From: an uncultured Gammaproteobacteria bacterium
GTDB taxonomy: Bacteria; Pseudomonadota; Gammaproteobacteria; SZUA-140
Assembly (NCBI GenBank): GCA_945787155.1
Contig: CALZHD010000054.1
Location: forward strand, 1 to 34,763
Length of the DNA stretch: 34,763 bases
Direction: 5' to 3'
Numbering within the stretch: position 1 is the stretch's first letter; each line of letters starts with the position of its first letter. Under the pieces are notes generated by a model. It was not told the DNA's origin, made no database searches, and worked only from the letters and a program-made list of their open reading frames with translations. This document shows positions 10,248-19,438 of the stretch, one piece after another. Position numbers and translations under genes: made by a program.

Positions 10248-11630
10248 TCAGATTGGTAGATATATCTGAATCAGTGCGCCGCCGAATGGTGACTGTTTGA
10301 TCTGTAGTTCGCCATCATAGAGGTTCACAATATCGCTGACTAACGACAACCCCAGTCCGTGTCCATCAATCTCATCCTTTTCACGCCTGCGCCAGCCACG
10401 TTCCACTACCTTTTCGGCAAGTTCCGGGGAGATGCCGGGGCCGTCATCGGCTACTTCAATCAATAGCCTCGTCGCCGGATTGTCGCCCAGCTCATCCTGG
10501 CACTCAAGTGAGAGGGTGACATCAACGCGTTTTTGGCACCATTTATAGGCGTTGTCGACCAGGTTACCCAGCAGCTCCATCAAGTCACCTTCTTCGATGT
10601 GGAGTTCGAACTCAGCGGTGACCGCAAGATTTCTCTGGACCCCTTTGTCGGCGTAAACCTTGTCGAGTGCCGCAATTACCTTGTTCGCAATTTGTTCTGG
10701 ACTGATCGGTGCGGTCAGTGCAGTACGCCCCGAGGTGGCCGCGCGCTGTAGTTGATACTGCACGATTTGATCCATGCGTTGTACTTGCTCTTCAGTGGTG
10801 ATGCGTAGTGTCTCGACTGAACTGTGGGGGATTTCAACCGCACCACGCAGCACTGCCAGCGGGGTCTTCAGGCTATGGGCGAGATCCCCAAGGCTGGCTG
10901 TATAGCGCGCTTCATGTTCACTGTTGGTGCGTATCAGTGCGTTTATATTATTGGTCAGACCGCTAAGCTCTTTGGGGTATTCACCCTGTATTTCGTTATG
11001 CATACCGGCCTCGATCTCACCGATCTCCTGTGCTGCTCGGCGTAGTGGTGCCAGCCCCCAGTGGAGGATCAGGGTCAGCATCAGTAGTAGTACCATCGCC
11101 ACGCCACCGAGTGAGCCCCACAGATTGTGGCGAAAATCGCTCACCTGCTGGTTGATACGCGCGAGGTCTTCACTTACGACAAAGGTATAGCCTTCGCTTT
11201 CGGCATCATCTTCGCCCCATGTTAGCCCGATGCTGAGCGACAACAGTGGGTTGCCCGTCGCCGAAACGATATGCTCGAATTTTTGCTCGCCACGAGAGAC
11301 AGTCGCGTGTGGCGGGATCAAAATGCCGACGATCGATGGCGATGACCAGACGACTTCACCACTGTTTTTGATGATTCTGGCATAGAGCCCAGAGTCGGGG
11401 GTAAAGAAACGCGGTTCGGGGAGGGCGTAGATCATGCGAATGTTCTTCTGCTCATCCTGTTCAATGGCGGAGATCAGTACGGTAATCTGAATCATCATGC
11501 GTTCCTTCAGTGCATCCTCGGCGCTGATACGATAGGTGCGATCGAGCGTGATACCAGTAATGCTGAGGAAGCTGGCCAGAATACAGCTGGCGGCGATCAA
11601 CATGCGCATGTTGATGGAGGGCTGTTTCAT
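10248..11630 (-). CDS. PhoQ-like sensor histidine kinase
   Basis: H-box LAHSLKTPLAVLRGA, N-box LMELLGNLVDNAYKW, G-box VADDGPGI and GHGLGLSLVSDIVNLYDGEL; HAMP-like linker; overlaps the response regulator by 4 nt. Confidence 0.93.
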   Translation of the reverse strand: MKQPSINMRMLIAASCILASFLSITGITLDRTYRISAEDALKERMMIQITVLISAIEQDEQKNIRMIYALPEPRFFTPDSGLYARIIKNSGEVVWSSPSIVGILIPPHATVSRGEQKFEHIVSATGNPLLSLSIGLTWGEDDAESEGYTFVVSEDLARINQQVSDFRHNLWGSLGGVAMVLLLMLTLILHWGLAPLRRAAQEIGEIEAGMHNEIQGEYPKELSGLTNNINALIRTNSEHEARYTASLGDLAHSLKTPLAVLRGAVEIPHSSVETLRITTEEQVQRMDQIVQYQLQRAATSGRTALTAPISPEQIANKVIAALDKVYADKGVQRNLAVTAEFELHIEEGDLMELLGNLVDNAYKWCQKRVDVTLSLECQDELGDNPATRLLIEVADDGPGISPELAEKVVERGWRRREKDEIDGHGLGLSLVSDIVNLYDGELQIKQSPFGGALIQIYLPI

Positions 11631-12304
11631 GAATCGATCATGTTGAAGCGATAGCCGCGCCCCCTGAGGGTTTCAATCGGCTGTATTTGATTCTGTGGAT
11701 CGAGCTTGCGACGCAGCCGTCCGACAAAGACCTCGATCACGTTGCTGTCACGATCGTAATCCTGGGCATATATATGTTCAGTCAGTGTTGTCTTTGAGAT
11801 CACTTGCCCGGCGTGGAGCATCAGATATTCAAGTACTTTGAATTCATAGGCGGTCAGTTCAAGCAGCTGGTCATGGAGTCTTACTTCCTGACGTGTGGTG
11901 TTGAGTGTAATTGGTCCCGAGGTAATGGTCGGTTGTGCTACCCCCGCTGCGCGCCGCAATAGTGCCTTGAGGCGTGCTTCAAGCTCTTCCATATGGAACG
12001 GTTTGACCAGGTAGTCGTCGGCACCAGCTTCAAGTCCTTCAACTTTATCTTGCCAGCGTCCTCGTGCCGTCAGGATGAGAACCGGAAAATCTTTGCCAGC
12101 TTCACGCAGGGCACGCACCATTTCGATGCCTGACATTTTGGGCAGGCCAATATCCACGACCGCTATATCAATGGGGTACTCGGTGCCGATGTAGCAGCCA
12201 TCCTCGCCATTTTCGGCAACGTCAACGGCGTACCCCGCCGTTTGTAAACGCTGGTGCAGCTGTTGCCGCAGTTCGGTTTCATCTTCAACAATCAAAACTC
12301 GCAC
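11627..12304 (-). CDS. PhoP-like OmpR-family response regulator
   Basis: MRVLIVEDETELRQQLHQRL, AVVDIGLPKMSGIEM, ILTARGRWQDKVEGLEAGADDYLVKPFHMEELEARL; winged-helix C-terminus VEVFVGRLRRKLDP. Confidence 0.93.
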   Translation of the reverse strand: MRVLIVEDETELRQQLHQRLQTAGYAVDVAENGEDGCYIGTEYPIDIAVVDIGLPKMSGIEMVRALREAGKDFPVLILTARGRWQDKVEGLEAGADDYLVKPFHMEELEARLKALLRRAAGVAQPTITSGPITLNTTRQEVRLHDQLLELTAYEFKVLEYLMLHAGQVISKTTLTEHIYAQDYDRDSNVIEVFVGRLRRKLDPQNQIQPIETLRGRGYRFNMIDS

Positions 12305-12390
12305 AACGAAGTCAACCCTTCCTCAATCGGAGGCACAAGCATAACCGGATTTGCCGTCATAGATACAGTGAAAAAAGGAAGGGGGAATAA

Positions 12391-12435
12391 AAAACCCCCG
12401 GCCAAGGGAGGGAGGGAAAGTGAGGCCGAGGGTTT
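12391..12435 (-). terminator. Intrinsic terminator downstream of the cytochrome c gene
   Basis: Minus-strand AAACCCTCGGCC ... GGCCGGGGGTTT (one mismatch) followed by TTTATT. Confidence 0.8.
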
Positions 12436-12472
12436 GGAAAGTGTAACTTTAGATGTTGCTGAAAACTTCGGG

Positions 12473-12793
12473 TTACAGACCCAGGACAAAATCGACCAGT
12501 GTTTCGATATCTGCATCAGCGACACGTGGTGAGTATGGAGGCATCGGTACGCCGCCGGTAACTTCAGTCCAGTTTCCTTTCCCGCCTTTCTTAACTTTCG
12601 CGATGAGCTCATCTCTTGCGCCAGCACCGCCTTTATATTTAGCGGCCACATCTTTCCAGGCAGGGCCAACCACTTTCTTTTCAACACTGTGACACGCCAG
12701 GCAACCGCTCTTCTTTGCCAGATCCAGATCGGCCATAGCAGGGGCAGCGATCAGTGATGAAGCCAATACAGCAGCAGAAATAATATGTTTCAT
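12473..12793 (-). CDS. Small class I c-type cytochrome (c551/c552-like), exported
   Basis: Signal peptide MKHIISAAVLASSLIAAPAMA, haem motif CLACH, distal Met in GVPMPPYSP; GAGGAG ribosome-binding site before the ATG. Confidence 0.93.
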   Translation of the reverse strand: MKHIISAAVLASSLIAAPAMADLDLAKKSGCLACHSVEKKVVGPAWKDVAAKYKGGAGARDELIAKVKKGGKGNWTEVTGGVPMPPYSPRVADADIETLVDFVLGL

Positions 12794-12970
12794 GGTGTTC
12801 TCCTCATTTTATGGGTTAGGCTATTGACTTACCCTCCGCCCCGATCTTGTTCTTCAAAATCGGAATATCCCGTCACTGGAGATCAAGATAACTGAATCAA
12901 GCTGAATAAAGCCTGAACAGGATGAAATTATTGGATAATGTATTGTCTGGGGATTTTTTCGACAATTCAG

Positions 12971-14038
12971 TTACTTCAACGCCAACGGGTCATCAGGATC
13001 GATATGAGGCTGAAATGGCTCGTTACGCTTAATACTGGTGAGCTGATATACCTTTCCGATCCAGTTGTTGAGGACTGCTTCGGCGGTATCATGCCAGGTG
13101 TTATCGAGGCGCTCTGTGATTAGTGCCTCAGGCAGTGATGGGGGCGGTGTACCGTTTGTAATGGCCGCAATCACCTGCTCTTTGTGCTCTTCCAGAATGG
13201 CGGCACTCTGCATAGTGAAGTAGTTTTCTGGCATCGGTGGGTAGTCATCCCGTTCGTGATTAATAAAGAGCGTTACTTCGCGTTTATACTCTTTCAGCAG
13301 GCTGATGATGTCATATTCTGGATGACCCTGAAAAAAGACGATGCGAAACAGGTCTTCGCTAACAGCGAGATGGACACCCGCTTCGGCGCTTTCTACCAGT
13401 ACCTTCAGGCCGGCCGATTCAAACTGCTCGCGACTGATGTTGTTATAACGCGAGTGTGGAATATCAAAGCGCGTATTGACGCCCGCGACCAGTGGGTGTT
13501 CACGATCAACCAGATAGTGTGGATAGACCCCCCAGCGTTTAAAGCCCATATGCTGGCGTTTTTTGCCATAACGTGATTGCATCACCGCATGGGTCGCGAG
13601 ACATGAACAGAGGGTCGACGTGACATTTTCATAGGCCCATTCGATGATCTCATCGAGCGGTTCCCAGAAGGCCTCCAGCGCGAGGTCAGGCTGAGTCACA
13701 TTGGCACCGGTGATGATCAGTGCATCGAGCCCCTGTTGTTTGATCGTCTCAAAGCTTTCGTAATACTGATCGACATGGGCGCGCCCCACTTCATCACGCG
13801 GAAGTTCAGGTAACGTGAAGGGATGCATATAGAACTGAGCAATTTGATTTGATTCACCCACGAGGCGAAAAAATTGCCGTTCGGTCGCTGCAAGGGCAGA
13901 ATCCGGCATCATATTCAACAGACCGATGTGAAGCTCACGAATATCCTGATGGACGGCGCTGTCACACGGAATGATCGTTTCACCGATAACCTCAAGGCGT
14001 TTGAAGGTGGGAAGATTACTATTGGCGACGAGAGGCAT
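12971..14038 (-). CDS. metA: Homoserine O-succinyl/acetyltransferase
   Basis: LHIGLLNMMPDSALAATERQFFRLVG, LDALIITGAN, SCLATHAVMQ, FFQGHPEYD; start MPLVANSNLPTF at 14038 preferred over the ORF-track start at 14095. Confidence 0.94.
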   Translation of the reverse strand: MPLVANSNLPTFKRLEVIGETIIPCDSAVHQDIRELHIGLLNMMPDSALAATERQFFRLVGESNQIAQFYMHPFTLPELPRDEVGRAHVDQYYESFETIKQQGLDALIITGANVTQPDLALEAFWEPLDEIIEWAYENVTSTLCSCLATHAVMQSRYGKKRQHMGFKRWGVYPHYLVDREHPLVAGVNTRFDIPHSRYNNISREQFESAGLKVLVESAEAGVHLAVSEDLFRIVFFQGHPEYDIISLLKEYKREVTLFINHERDDYPPMPENYFTMQSAAILEEHKEQVIAAITNGTPPPSLPEALITERLDNTWHDTAEAVLNNWIGKVYQLTSIKRNEPFQPHIDPDDPLALK

Positions 14039-14046
14039 AGTTGCAA

Positions 14047-14898
14047 TTAACCCTGTAGTGCCTTTTCGATCAGCGAGACAAAGTCTTGCTCGCATTTCAC
14101 CTGGGCGAGATCGGTAGTGGTGATGGTATAGCCATATTCCGCTGCAATCGCTTGGTAACGCGGGATGCGCGAATAGAAGAGATGCGGAAAGACCCAGCGG
14201 ACAAAGTCATCGGGATCGATCTGCGCCACATACTCCAGCGAACGCTGCTCCATATAGGTGGCGAGCTGCTCATCGAGAAACGCCTCGCGATAGTAGAGTG
14301 GTTTAGGATCCAGTTCAGCACGGCGAATCAGCGCCTTTTCATCCTGCTCAGTCGCCTTGATGTAGAGAATCAATGTGTGTTCACTCAGCATCTTGAGTGT
14401 CTTGTCATCATCAAGTTCGCAGACGCTGCCACCCGCATCGTTGATAAAGTGACTGTAACCGTAGATCTCCTGCGCCTTGTTGATGAACTCCGGTACATCG
14501 CGCATCGCCAGTACTTCGGCGTTGTGATGCAGCGCCTGACGACGTTTGAATTCTGGCAGGGCGAGGCCGTCTTGTTCGGGGTTACCAAGTTTACCGAGAA
14601 AGCTGGCGACTGGCTTGAGGTTATCGACCGAGAGATTATTGGCGATGTAGATTGAATCGGTGCGTAGCAGGTCGCGCAGAAATTCAACCTGCATCGCCTG
14701 CTGCTTGATGTTGTCGAGGATCGGCTCATCAAGGTAGCGTGTGCCGATGCGGTAGTCGCCGGAATAGTGAAACCAGTTGTCGCGCAGCATCGTTGAGAGG
14801 CGTGTCTTGCCGACACCCGACATCCCCAGCAGGGTGATGCTCTTGTGTTCCCAGTCTCTGAATTCCGCAGTTTTGAGTTTCACCAACAGGCTCTCCAA
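14047..14898 (-). CDS. P-loop NTPase of unknown function adjacent to metA
   Basis: Walker A LLGMSGVGKTRLSTMLRDNWFHYSGDYRIGTRYLDEPI; ends 8 nt before the metA start, same strand. Confidence 0.85.
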   Translation of the reverse strand: MESLLVKLKTAEFRDWEHKSITLLGMSGVGKTRLSTMLRDNWFHYSGDYRIGTRYLDEPILDNIKQQAMQVEFLRDLLRTDSIYIANNLSVDNLKPVASFLGKLGNPEQDGLALPEFKRRQALHHNAEVLAMRDVPEFINKAQEIYGYSHFINDAGGSVCELDDDKTLKMLSEHTLILYIKATEQDEKALIRRAELDPKPLYYREAFLDEQLATYMEQRSLEYVAQIDPDDFVRWVFPHLFYSRIPRYQAIAAEYGYTITTTDLAQVKCEQDFVSLIEKALQG

Positions 14899-15032
14899 AT
14901 AGATTAAGGCGGCTAAATTAAAGCCCTATTGTAGAGTAGCTGAAAAAAAGTTGCAGCGCTTTGGGATGTTTTGAAATGAAAAATATTTTGCTGGTGAGAG
15001 CAGGCTGTTATTGCAGTGCTGTGTTTAGTATC

Positions 15033-17099
15033 TTAATAGGACTTGATATGTTTTTCTAACAGAGCAGTTAGGTCATCCGCCGGTAAAGGGCGGCTGAATA
15101 GAAATCCCTGCATCACATCACACTGTTGTTGCAACAGTAATTCCTGCTGTTTGATAGTTTCCACTCCCTCGGCCACGACATCCAGTTTGAGTTTATGTGA
15201 CATGGCGATAATCGCATCGACGATGGCGGCATCATCTGGATCAGTGGTGATATCGCGCACGAAAGAGCGATCGATCTTGACGGTGTGGATAGGGTAGCGT
15301 TTGAGATAACTTAGTGATGAATACCCTGTGCCGAAATCATCGATGGAAAGTTTGATGCCCATTTCTCGAAATTCGTTGAGCGTTTTGATCGCCTGTTCTA
15401 CATCGTGCATCACCACTGCTTCAGTGAGTTCAAGCTCCAGGCCATCGGCAGACAATCCAGTTTGCTGCAAGATATCTTCCACGACTTGTGGAAGATCGGC
15501 TTGATGAAACAGCTGGTCAGACATGTTTACTGCAACACGCATCGGTGGTAGGCCCATATCACGCCAACGTTTGTTCTGTTCACAGGCATTGCGTAAAACC
15601 CATTTATCGATGGTGGCAATCAGGCCGGTCTCTTCAGCAATCGGTAGAAAATCAGCGGGTGACATCATGCCCATCTCGGGGTGTTGCCAGCGTACCAGCG
15701 CTTCGGCACCAATAATTTGATTGCTCTTGAGGTCGACCTGGGGTTGAAAGTGGGCGCAGAGTTCACTGTTATCCAGCCCCCTGCGCAGTAAGCTTTCCAG
15801 GGTTAGACGATCGGCGGTACGTGCATCAAGGGCGCGCGAATACATCTGGTAATTATTCTTCCCCTTTTTCTTGGCGCGGTACATGGCGATATCGGCATTC
15901 TTGAGCAGGGTGTTGGAATCGCGCCCATCATCGGGAAAGACACTGATGCCAATACTCGCTGTGACAAATATCTCATGCCCTCCCAGCAACAGGGGTTCGG
16001 AAATGCGCTCAATAATCATTTGCGCGACTTTGCTGATATCGTCAGCTTTGGCGAGGTCGGTCAATAATACTACAAACTCGTCACCGCCAAGTCGTGCTAC
16101 TGTATCGCCACTGCGCAGACACGCGCTGAAACGGGAAGCGACGGTCTTGAGCAGATGATCACCGACGTTGTGGCCAAGGGTATCATTCACAATCTTGAAA
16201 CGGTCGAGGTCACAAAACAGCACTGCCACCAATCGTTGGTGCCACGGTGCACGTGTCAGGGCCTGCTCCAGACGATCGAGGCACAACACCCGGTTGGGTA
16301 GCTCGGTCAGGGCATCATAGTTAGCCAGGTAGCTGAGACGTTCTTCGGTCTGCTTGCGTTCGGTAATATCACGAAAGTAGACCGATACCCCTTCCTTACC
16401 CGGGTAGACCTGTGCTTCTAGCCATTTACCCAGTAATTCATAGTGTCCTTCACAGGTAACCGCCTTCTTTTCGGTCATGGCTGTTTCTAGTGCATCTTTA
16501 AACCAGTCTGCCAGGTTAGGCAGTTTTTCATTCAGATCATGGTGCAGTAAGACTTCACGCTTGGCTTGTAACAAGCGCTCGGCTTGTTGATTAAGATAGG
16601 TAAAGTGCCACTGATCATCCAGGGCAAAAAAGGCATCACTGATACTCTCCAGAATATCGACGATGTGTTTGTTGGACTCACTTAGCCTGGCCTCTGCCTG
16701 GGTGCGCTCCTGCTGTAAGTGGTGTATACGTAAGGCGCTATTCAAGGCATGTGAGAGGTTGTCGGCCGACATCTTATCCTTGGGCAGGTAATCGGAGGCA
16801 CCGGCCTGCATCATCTCCACTGCCAGGCGTTCATCACCATGGCCGGTCAACATGATGATAGGCGCTTCAATACCGGCCTCACGCGCCTGTTTAAGCACTG
16901 ATAGCCCGTCACTGTCGGGTAGAAAATAATCGAGAAAGGTACAATCGAACGCTTGTGACTTGAGTAGTTCGAGCCCACTGTTGCCGTCACATGCCTCGGT
17001 GGCACTTAGTTCAACGCCGGCGGACTTCAGAAAACGCCGAACGCTCATGCGATTGACTTCATCATCATCAATAATCAGGATGTTGAATTTATCTGCCAT
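15033..17099 (-). CDS. REC-PAS-GGDEF-EAL response regulator
   Basis: REC FNILIIDDDEVNRMSV..FLDYFLPDSDG; PAS; RSGDTVARLGGDEF (GGDEF with an RxxD I-site five residues upstream); EAL in GAEALVRWQHPE, DDFGTGYSSLSYLKRYPIHTVKIDRSFV, VVAEGVE. Confidence 0.96.
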   Translation of the reverse strand: MADKFNILIIDDDEVNRMSVRRFLKSAGVELSATEACDGNSGLELLKSQAFDCTFLDYFLPDSDGLSVLKQAREAGIEAPIIMLTGHGDERLAVEMMQAGASDYLPKDKMSADNLSHALNSALRIHHLQQERTQAEARLSESNKHIVDILESISDAFFALDDQWHFTYLNQQAERLLQAKREVLLHHDLNEKLPNLADWFKDALETAMTEKKAVTCEGHYELLGKWLEAQVYPGKEGVSVYFRDITERKQTEERLSYLANYDALTELPNRVLCLDRLEQALTRAPWHQRLVAVLFCDLDRFKIVNDTLGHNVGDHLLKTVASRFSACLRSGDTVARLGGDEFVVLLTDLAKADDISKVAQMIIERISEPLLLGGHEIFVTASIGISVFPDDGRDSNTLLKNADIAMYRAKKKGKNNYQMYSRALDARTADRLTLESLLRRGLDNSELCAHFQPQVDLKSNQIIGAEALVRWQHPEMGMMSPADFLPIAEETGLIATIDKWVLRNACEQNKRWRDMGLPPMRVAVNMSDQLFHQADLPQVVEDILQQTGLSADGLELELTEAVVMHDVEQAIKTLNEFREMGIKLSIDDFGTGYSSLSYLKRYPIHTVKIDRSFVRDITTDPDDAAIVDAIIAMSHKLKLDVVAEGVETIKQQELLLQQQCDVMQGFLFSRPLPADDLTALLEKHIKSY

Positions 17100-17467
17100 C
17101 AGTAACCTTGCATCTTAAGATATTTCAATCAGGCTGCCAGTAGGCACCCAGCACATGGATTGCCTCGATCTTAAAAACCTGAGCTGTTTGATTTTTTTTT
17201 GCCAACATAGGTTTTTATCCCCACGCTTCTATAGAGTTGATAAAGCCTTTATCGACCAGATTAGCAGCAACTTGACCTCGCTAGTAGGCTCGTAACTTGT
17301 ATATTTATATGATTTATAAGAAGATTTATTCTATTATTGGATGCAGGTTGGTCAATCGTGCATAGACCATGTTGGCCTATGCTGCTTAAGCATAGCTTTG
17401 TTACCCTGATGAATGCCGGCGTTGAGTCTATTGGCGGCCAGCTTTTGCTATTCGTTGCAATGGCTAA

Positions 17468-17484
17468 ACCAGGGAGTGCCTGGC
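17468..17484 (-). terminator. Possible weak terminator hairpin downstream of the CsgG-like gene
   Basis: Minus-strand GCCAGG-cactc-CCTGGTTT: short 5-6 bp stem and a short T run. Confidence 0.35.
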
Positions 17485-17540
17485 TTGAATGGGATTTGTG
17501 ATTTCTGATGGAGGAATGAGTGTTCGATGCATGCAGCGCC

Positions 17541-18638
17541 TTACCAGTTCACCGGCTTATCACTAGCGCCAGGTGTCCGTGGCCGCTCCGGCAGGGGTGC
17601 TTCTTCCTGCTCTGGAGAGGCGCCTACATCACTTAACCTTTCTAGCGCAGACGCGGGTGCTGTTGCCTTAAGCATATCCATCGCAATCTCGTGGCCGAGG
17701 GAAGAGATAACCTCAGCGAGCGGATGAGGCTCATCGTCCTGCGTAAAGAGATTTCTGTTTTTCTTAACCGCTTTGAACCAGCGTTTCTGATCTGACCAGA
17801 GGATCTTGCCGGTTGCACTTTCGATCAATTGATAAGAGAGTTCTACCTCTGCTTTCTGTTCGCCAAAGTCGGTGCCATGAAACTCCTTTTTTTTATGGCC
17901 GAGAGTGAAGCGGTCGATCTGTCCCAGCAGCATAAAATCTGCGCCGAGCTGTTCTCCCAGTCGACTCGCCTCGGTCGGGTTTACCGCGTCCGATGCCCAC
18001 AGCTGTTGTTCCCGATTGAGTTCACTTCCAAAGTTGCGGTTGAGTATCGCATAGTGTTGGCTGCGCACGAGCGTGGACTGAATGGCATTGGCGAGTTGCC
18101 TGGTAATTTGTGAGGCTGACGCAAGGCTGTTATCGATAGCGACCATTGCGCCATCAATGCGAAACGGTAATACTGCGACGGCTTGGCGTTTGTCTTCAGG
18201 GACCGCCTGTTTGTATATCGGGATCACTGCCTTGATGGTCACCTGCCAGGAGTCACCTTTATTTTTTGGTTTTTTCACATCGAGCACGGCGTAGCTTTTG
18301 ATCCACCCCTTGCTTTGAGTGTAGGTATCGACCGTTCGTTCAATCTTGCCATCGATGTGAAGAAGGGTATCGGCAGCGGAAATCGCATTTAGGTCGAAAC
18401 GCAACCCTTCAATAGTACCCGCCTCAAGGCCTCGTACCTGTTGTATGCTTGTCAGTAGTGCACTGTTAAGCGCTTCCTGGTAGGTGCTGCCAAAGCCCTG
18501 GCTTTTCTGTTCAACCTCGTCAGCAGCAGCCTGTAGCGGCGGCGTGCAGATAAACAAAAATATGAAAAACAACAGGCATGATGTTATGTGGCAGGATGAG
18601 AATGTTCGGGCTTCTCTTTGGCTACGATCGATATTCAT
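17541..18638 (-). CDS. CsgG/LpoB-like exported protein
   Basis: N-terminal hydrophobic signal; AVAVLPFRIDG..SASQITRQLANAIQSTLVRSQHYAILNRN..LGADFMLLGQIDRF resembles CsgG/curli-assembly folds. Confidence 0.7.
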   Translation of the reverse strand: MNIDRSQREARTFSSCHITSCLLFFIFLFICTPPLQAAADEVEQKSQGFGSTYQEALNSALLTSIQQVRGLEAGTIEGLRFDLNAISAADTLLHIDGKIERTVDTYTQSKGWIKSYAVLDVKKPKNKGDSWQVTIKAVIPIYKQAVPEDKRQAVAVLPFRIDGAMVAIDNSLASASQITRQLANAIQSTLVRSQHYAILNRNFGSELNREQQLWASDAVNPTEASRLGEQLGADFMLLGQIDRFTLGHKKKEFHGTDFGEQKAEVELSYQLIESATGKILWSDQKRWFKAVKKNRNLFTQDDEPHPLAEVISSLGHEIAMDMLKATAPASALERLSDVGASPEQEEAPLPERPRTPGASDKPVNW

Positions 18639-18868
18639 AGCAGCGTTCTCCGCATTGACAGTGACTGGGTGTTGGCCTGATTGCTGGACGGGGGGTGACA
18701 GGCAACAGCCGTTCTACTTTGCCTATGGAAATGGTAAAATACAAGGCTACAAAAAGGCGTAGCGGAAGGAATTGGGTATGATGCTTTCCCCAGAGCTCGC
18801 CTAGTTTGCGATGCAATGGGGAGAGAAAAAGATAGATGAGCTTTATACTAGATTACTAATTTAACTTT

Positions 18869-19168
18869 TCAGGTAGGCGTGCGGACGAATTTCACGCCGA
18901 TGCGATATTTTCCCTGAGTTTTTCTAACCCATTTGACTACGCTATTCAGTGGTTTTTTTGCGCCACCAACCCCTTCAAGGCAGACAAGATCATCGGGGCG
19001 GTGTACCTGATCGACTAGCAGGCCTGCGCCGCTTTTGCTGAGGTCTGTAACGGTAGCAATAAATTGGTCAGAAGCTGCGTCGTTTGTGGCGTCGCTAGAT
19101 TCATCCATTGAATAATTGATTTCAAGTGCCGTGTTGATACGGGGATATTTTCTCAGTTCTGCCGCCAT
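18869..19168 (-). CDS. PilZ domain protein
   Basis: RKYPR (RxxxR) and DLSKSG (DxSxxG) c-di-GMP-binding motifs; C-terminal KYRIGVKFV. Confidence 0.9.
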   Translation of the reverse strand: MAAELRKYPRINTALEINYSMDESSDATNDAASDQFIATVTDLSKSGAGLLVDQVHRPDDLVCLEGVGGAKKPLNSVVKWVRKTQGKYRIGVKFVRTPT

Positions 19169-19438
19169 TACTGCTTCCTCCAGGAGTACCGAAAGTATAA
19201 TTTGAGATGCTACTCTCTAAATTTTGTGTTGCACTGCATTAATTTTGTTACATGCAACTGAAAATTATTATACACAGGGTAGTGTTGTTTCGCCATAAAA
19301 TTGACAGCTGAGAGTGGTTTTTGAGACTGATTTTGTAACGCGTTTTCTTTGCGCTAGGGGCGGTTAAATGATTGTTTTTATATGGACTGTCATTATTGTG
19401 TACGCTGAATATTTCGGTCTTTCACATTTTAGCCAAAG

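Noticed and set aside
13184-13576. 130-aa plus-strand ORF inside metA
   Set aside because: Antisense shadow of metA.
14086-14655. 189-aa plus-strand ORF opposite the P-loop NTPase
   Set aside because: Shadow frame antisense to a conserved ORF with a Walker A motif.
18640-18868. Possible riboswitch (c-di-GMP class) between the PilZ and CsgG-like genes
   Set aside because: Short hairpins are present (GCTAC/GTAGC; CTCTCCCCA/TGGGGAAAG) but I could not match the conserved GEMM core sequences.
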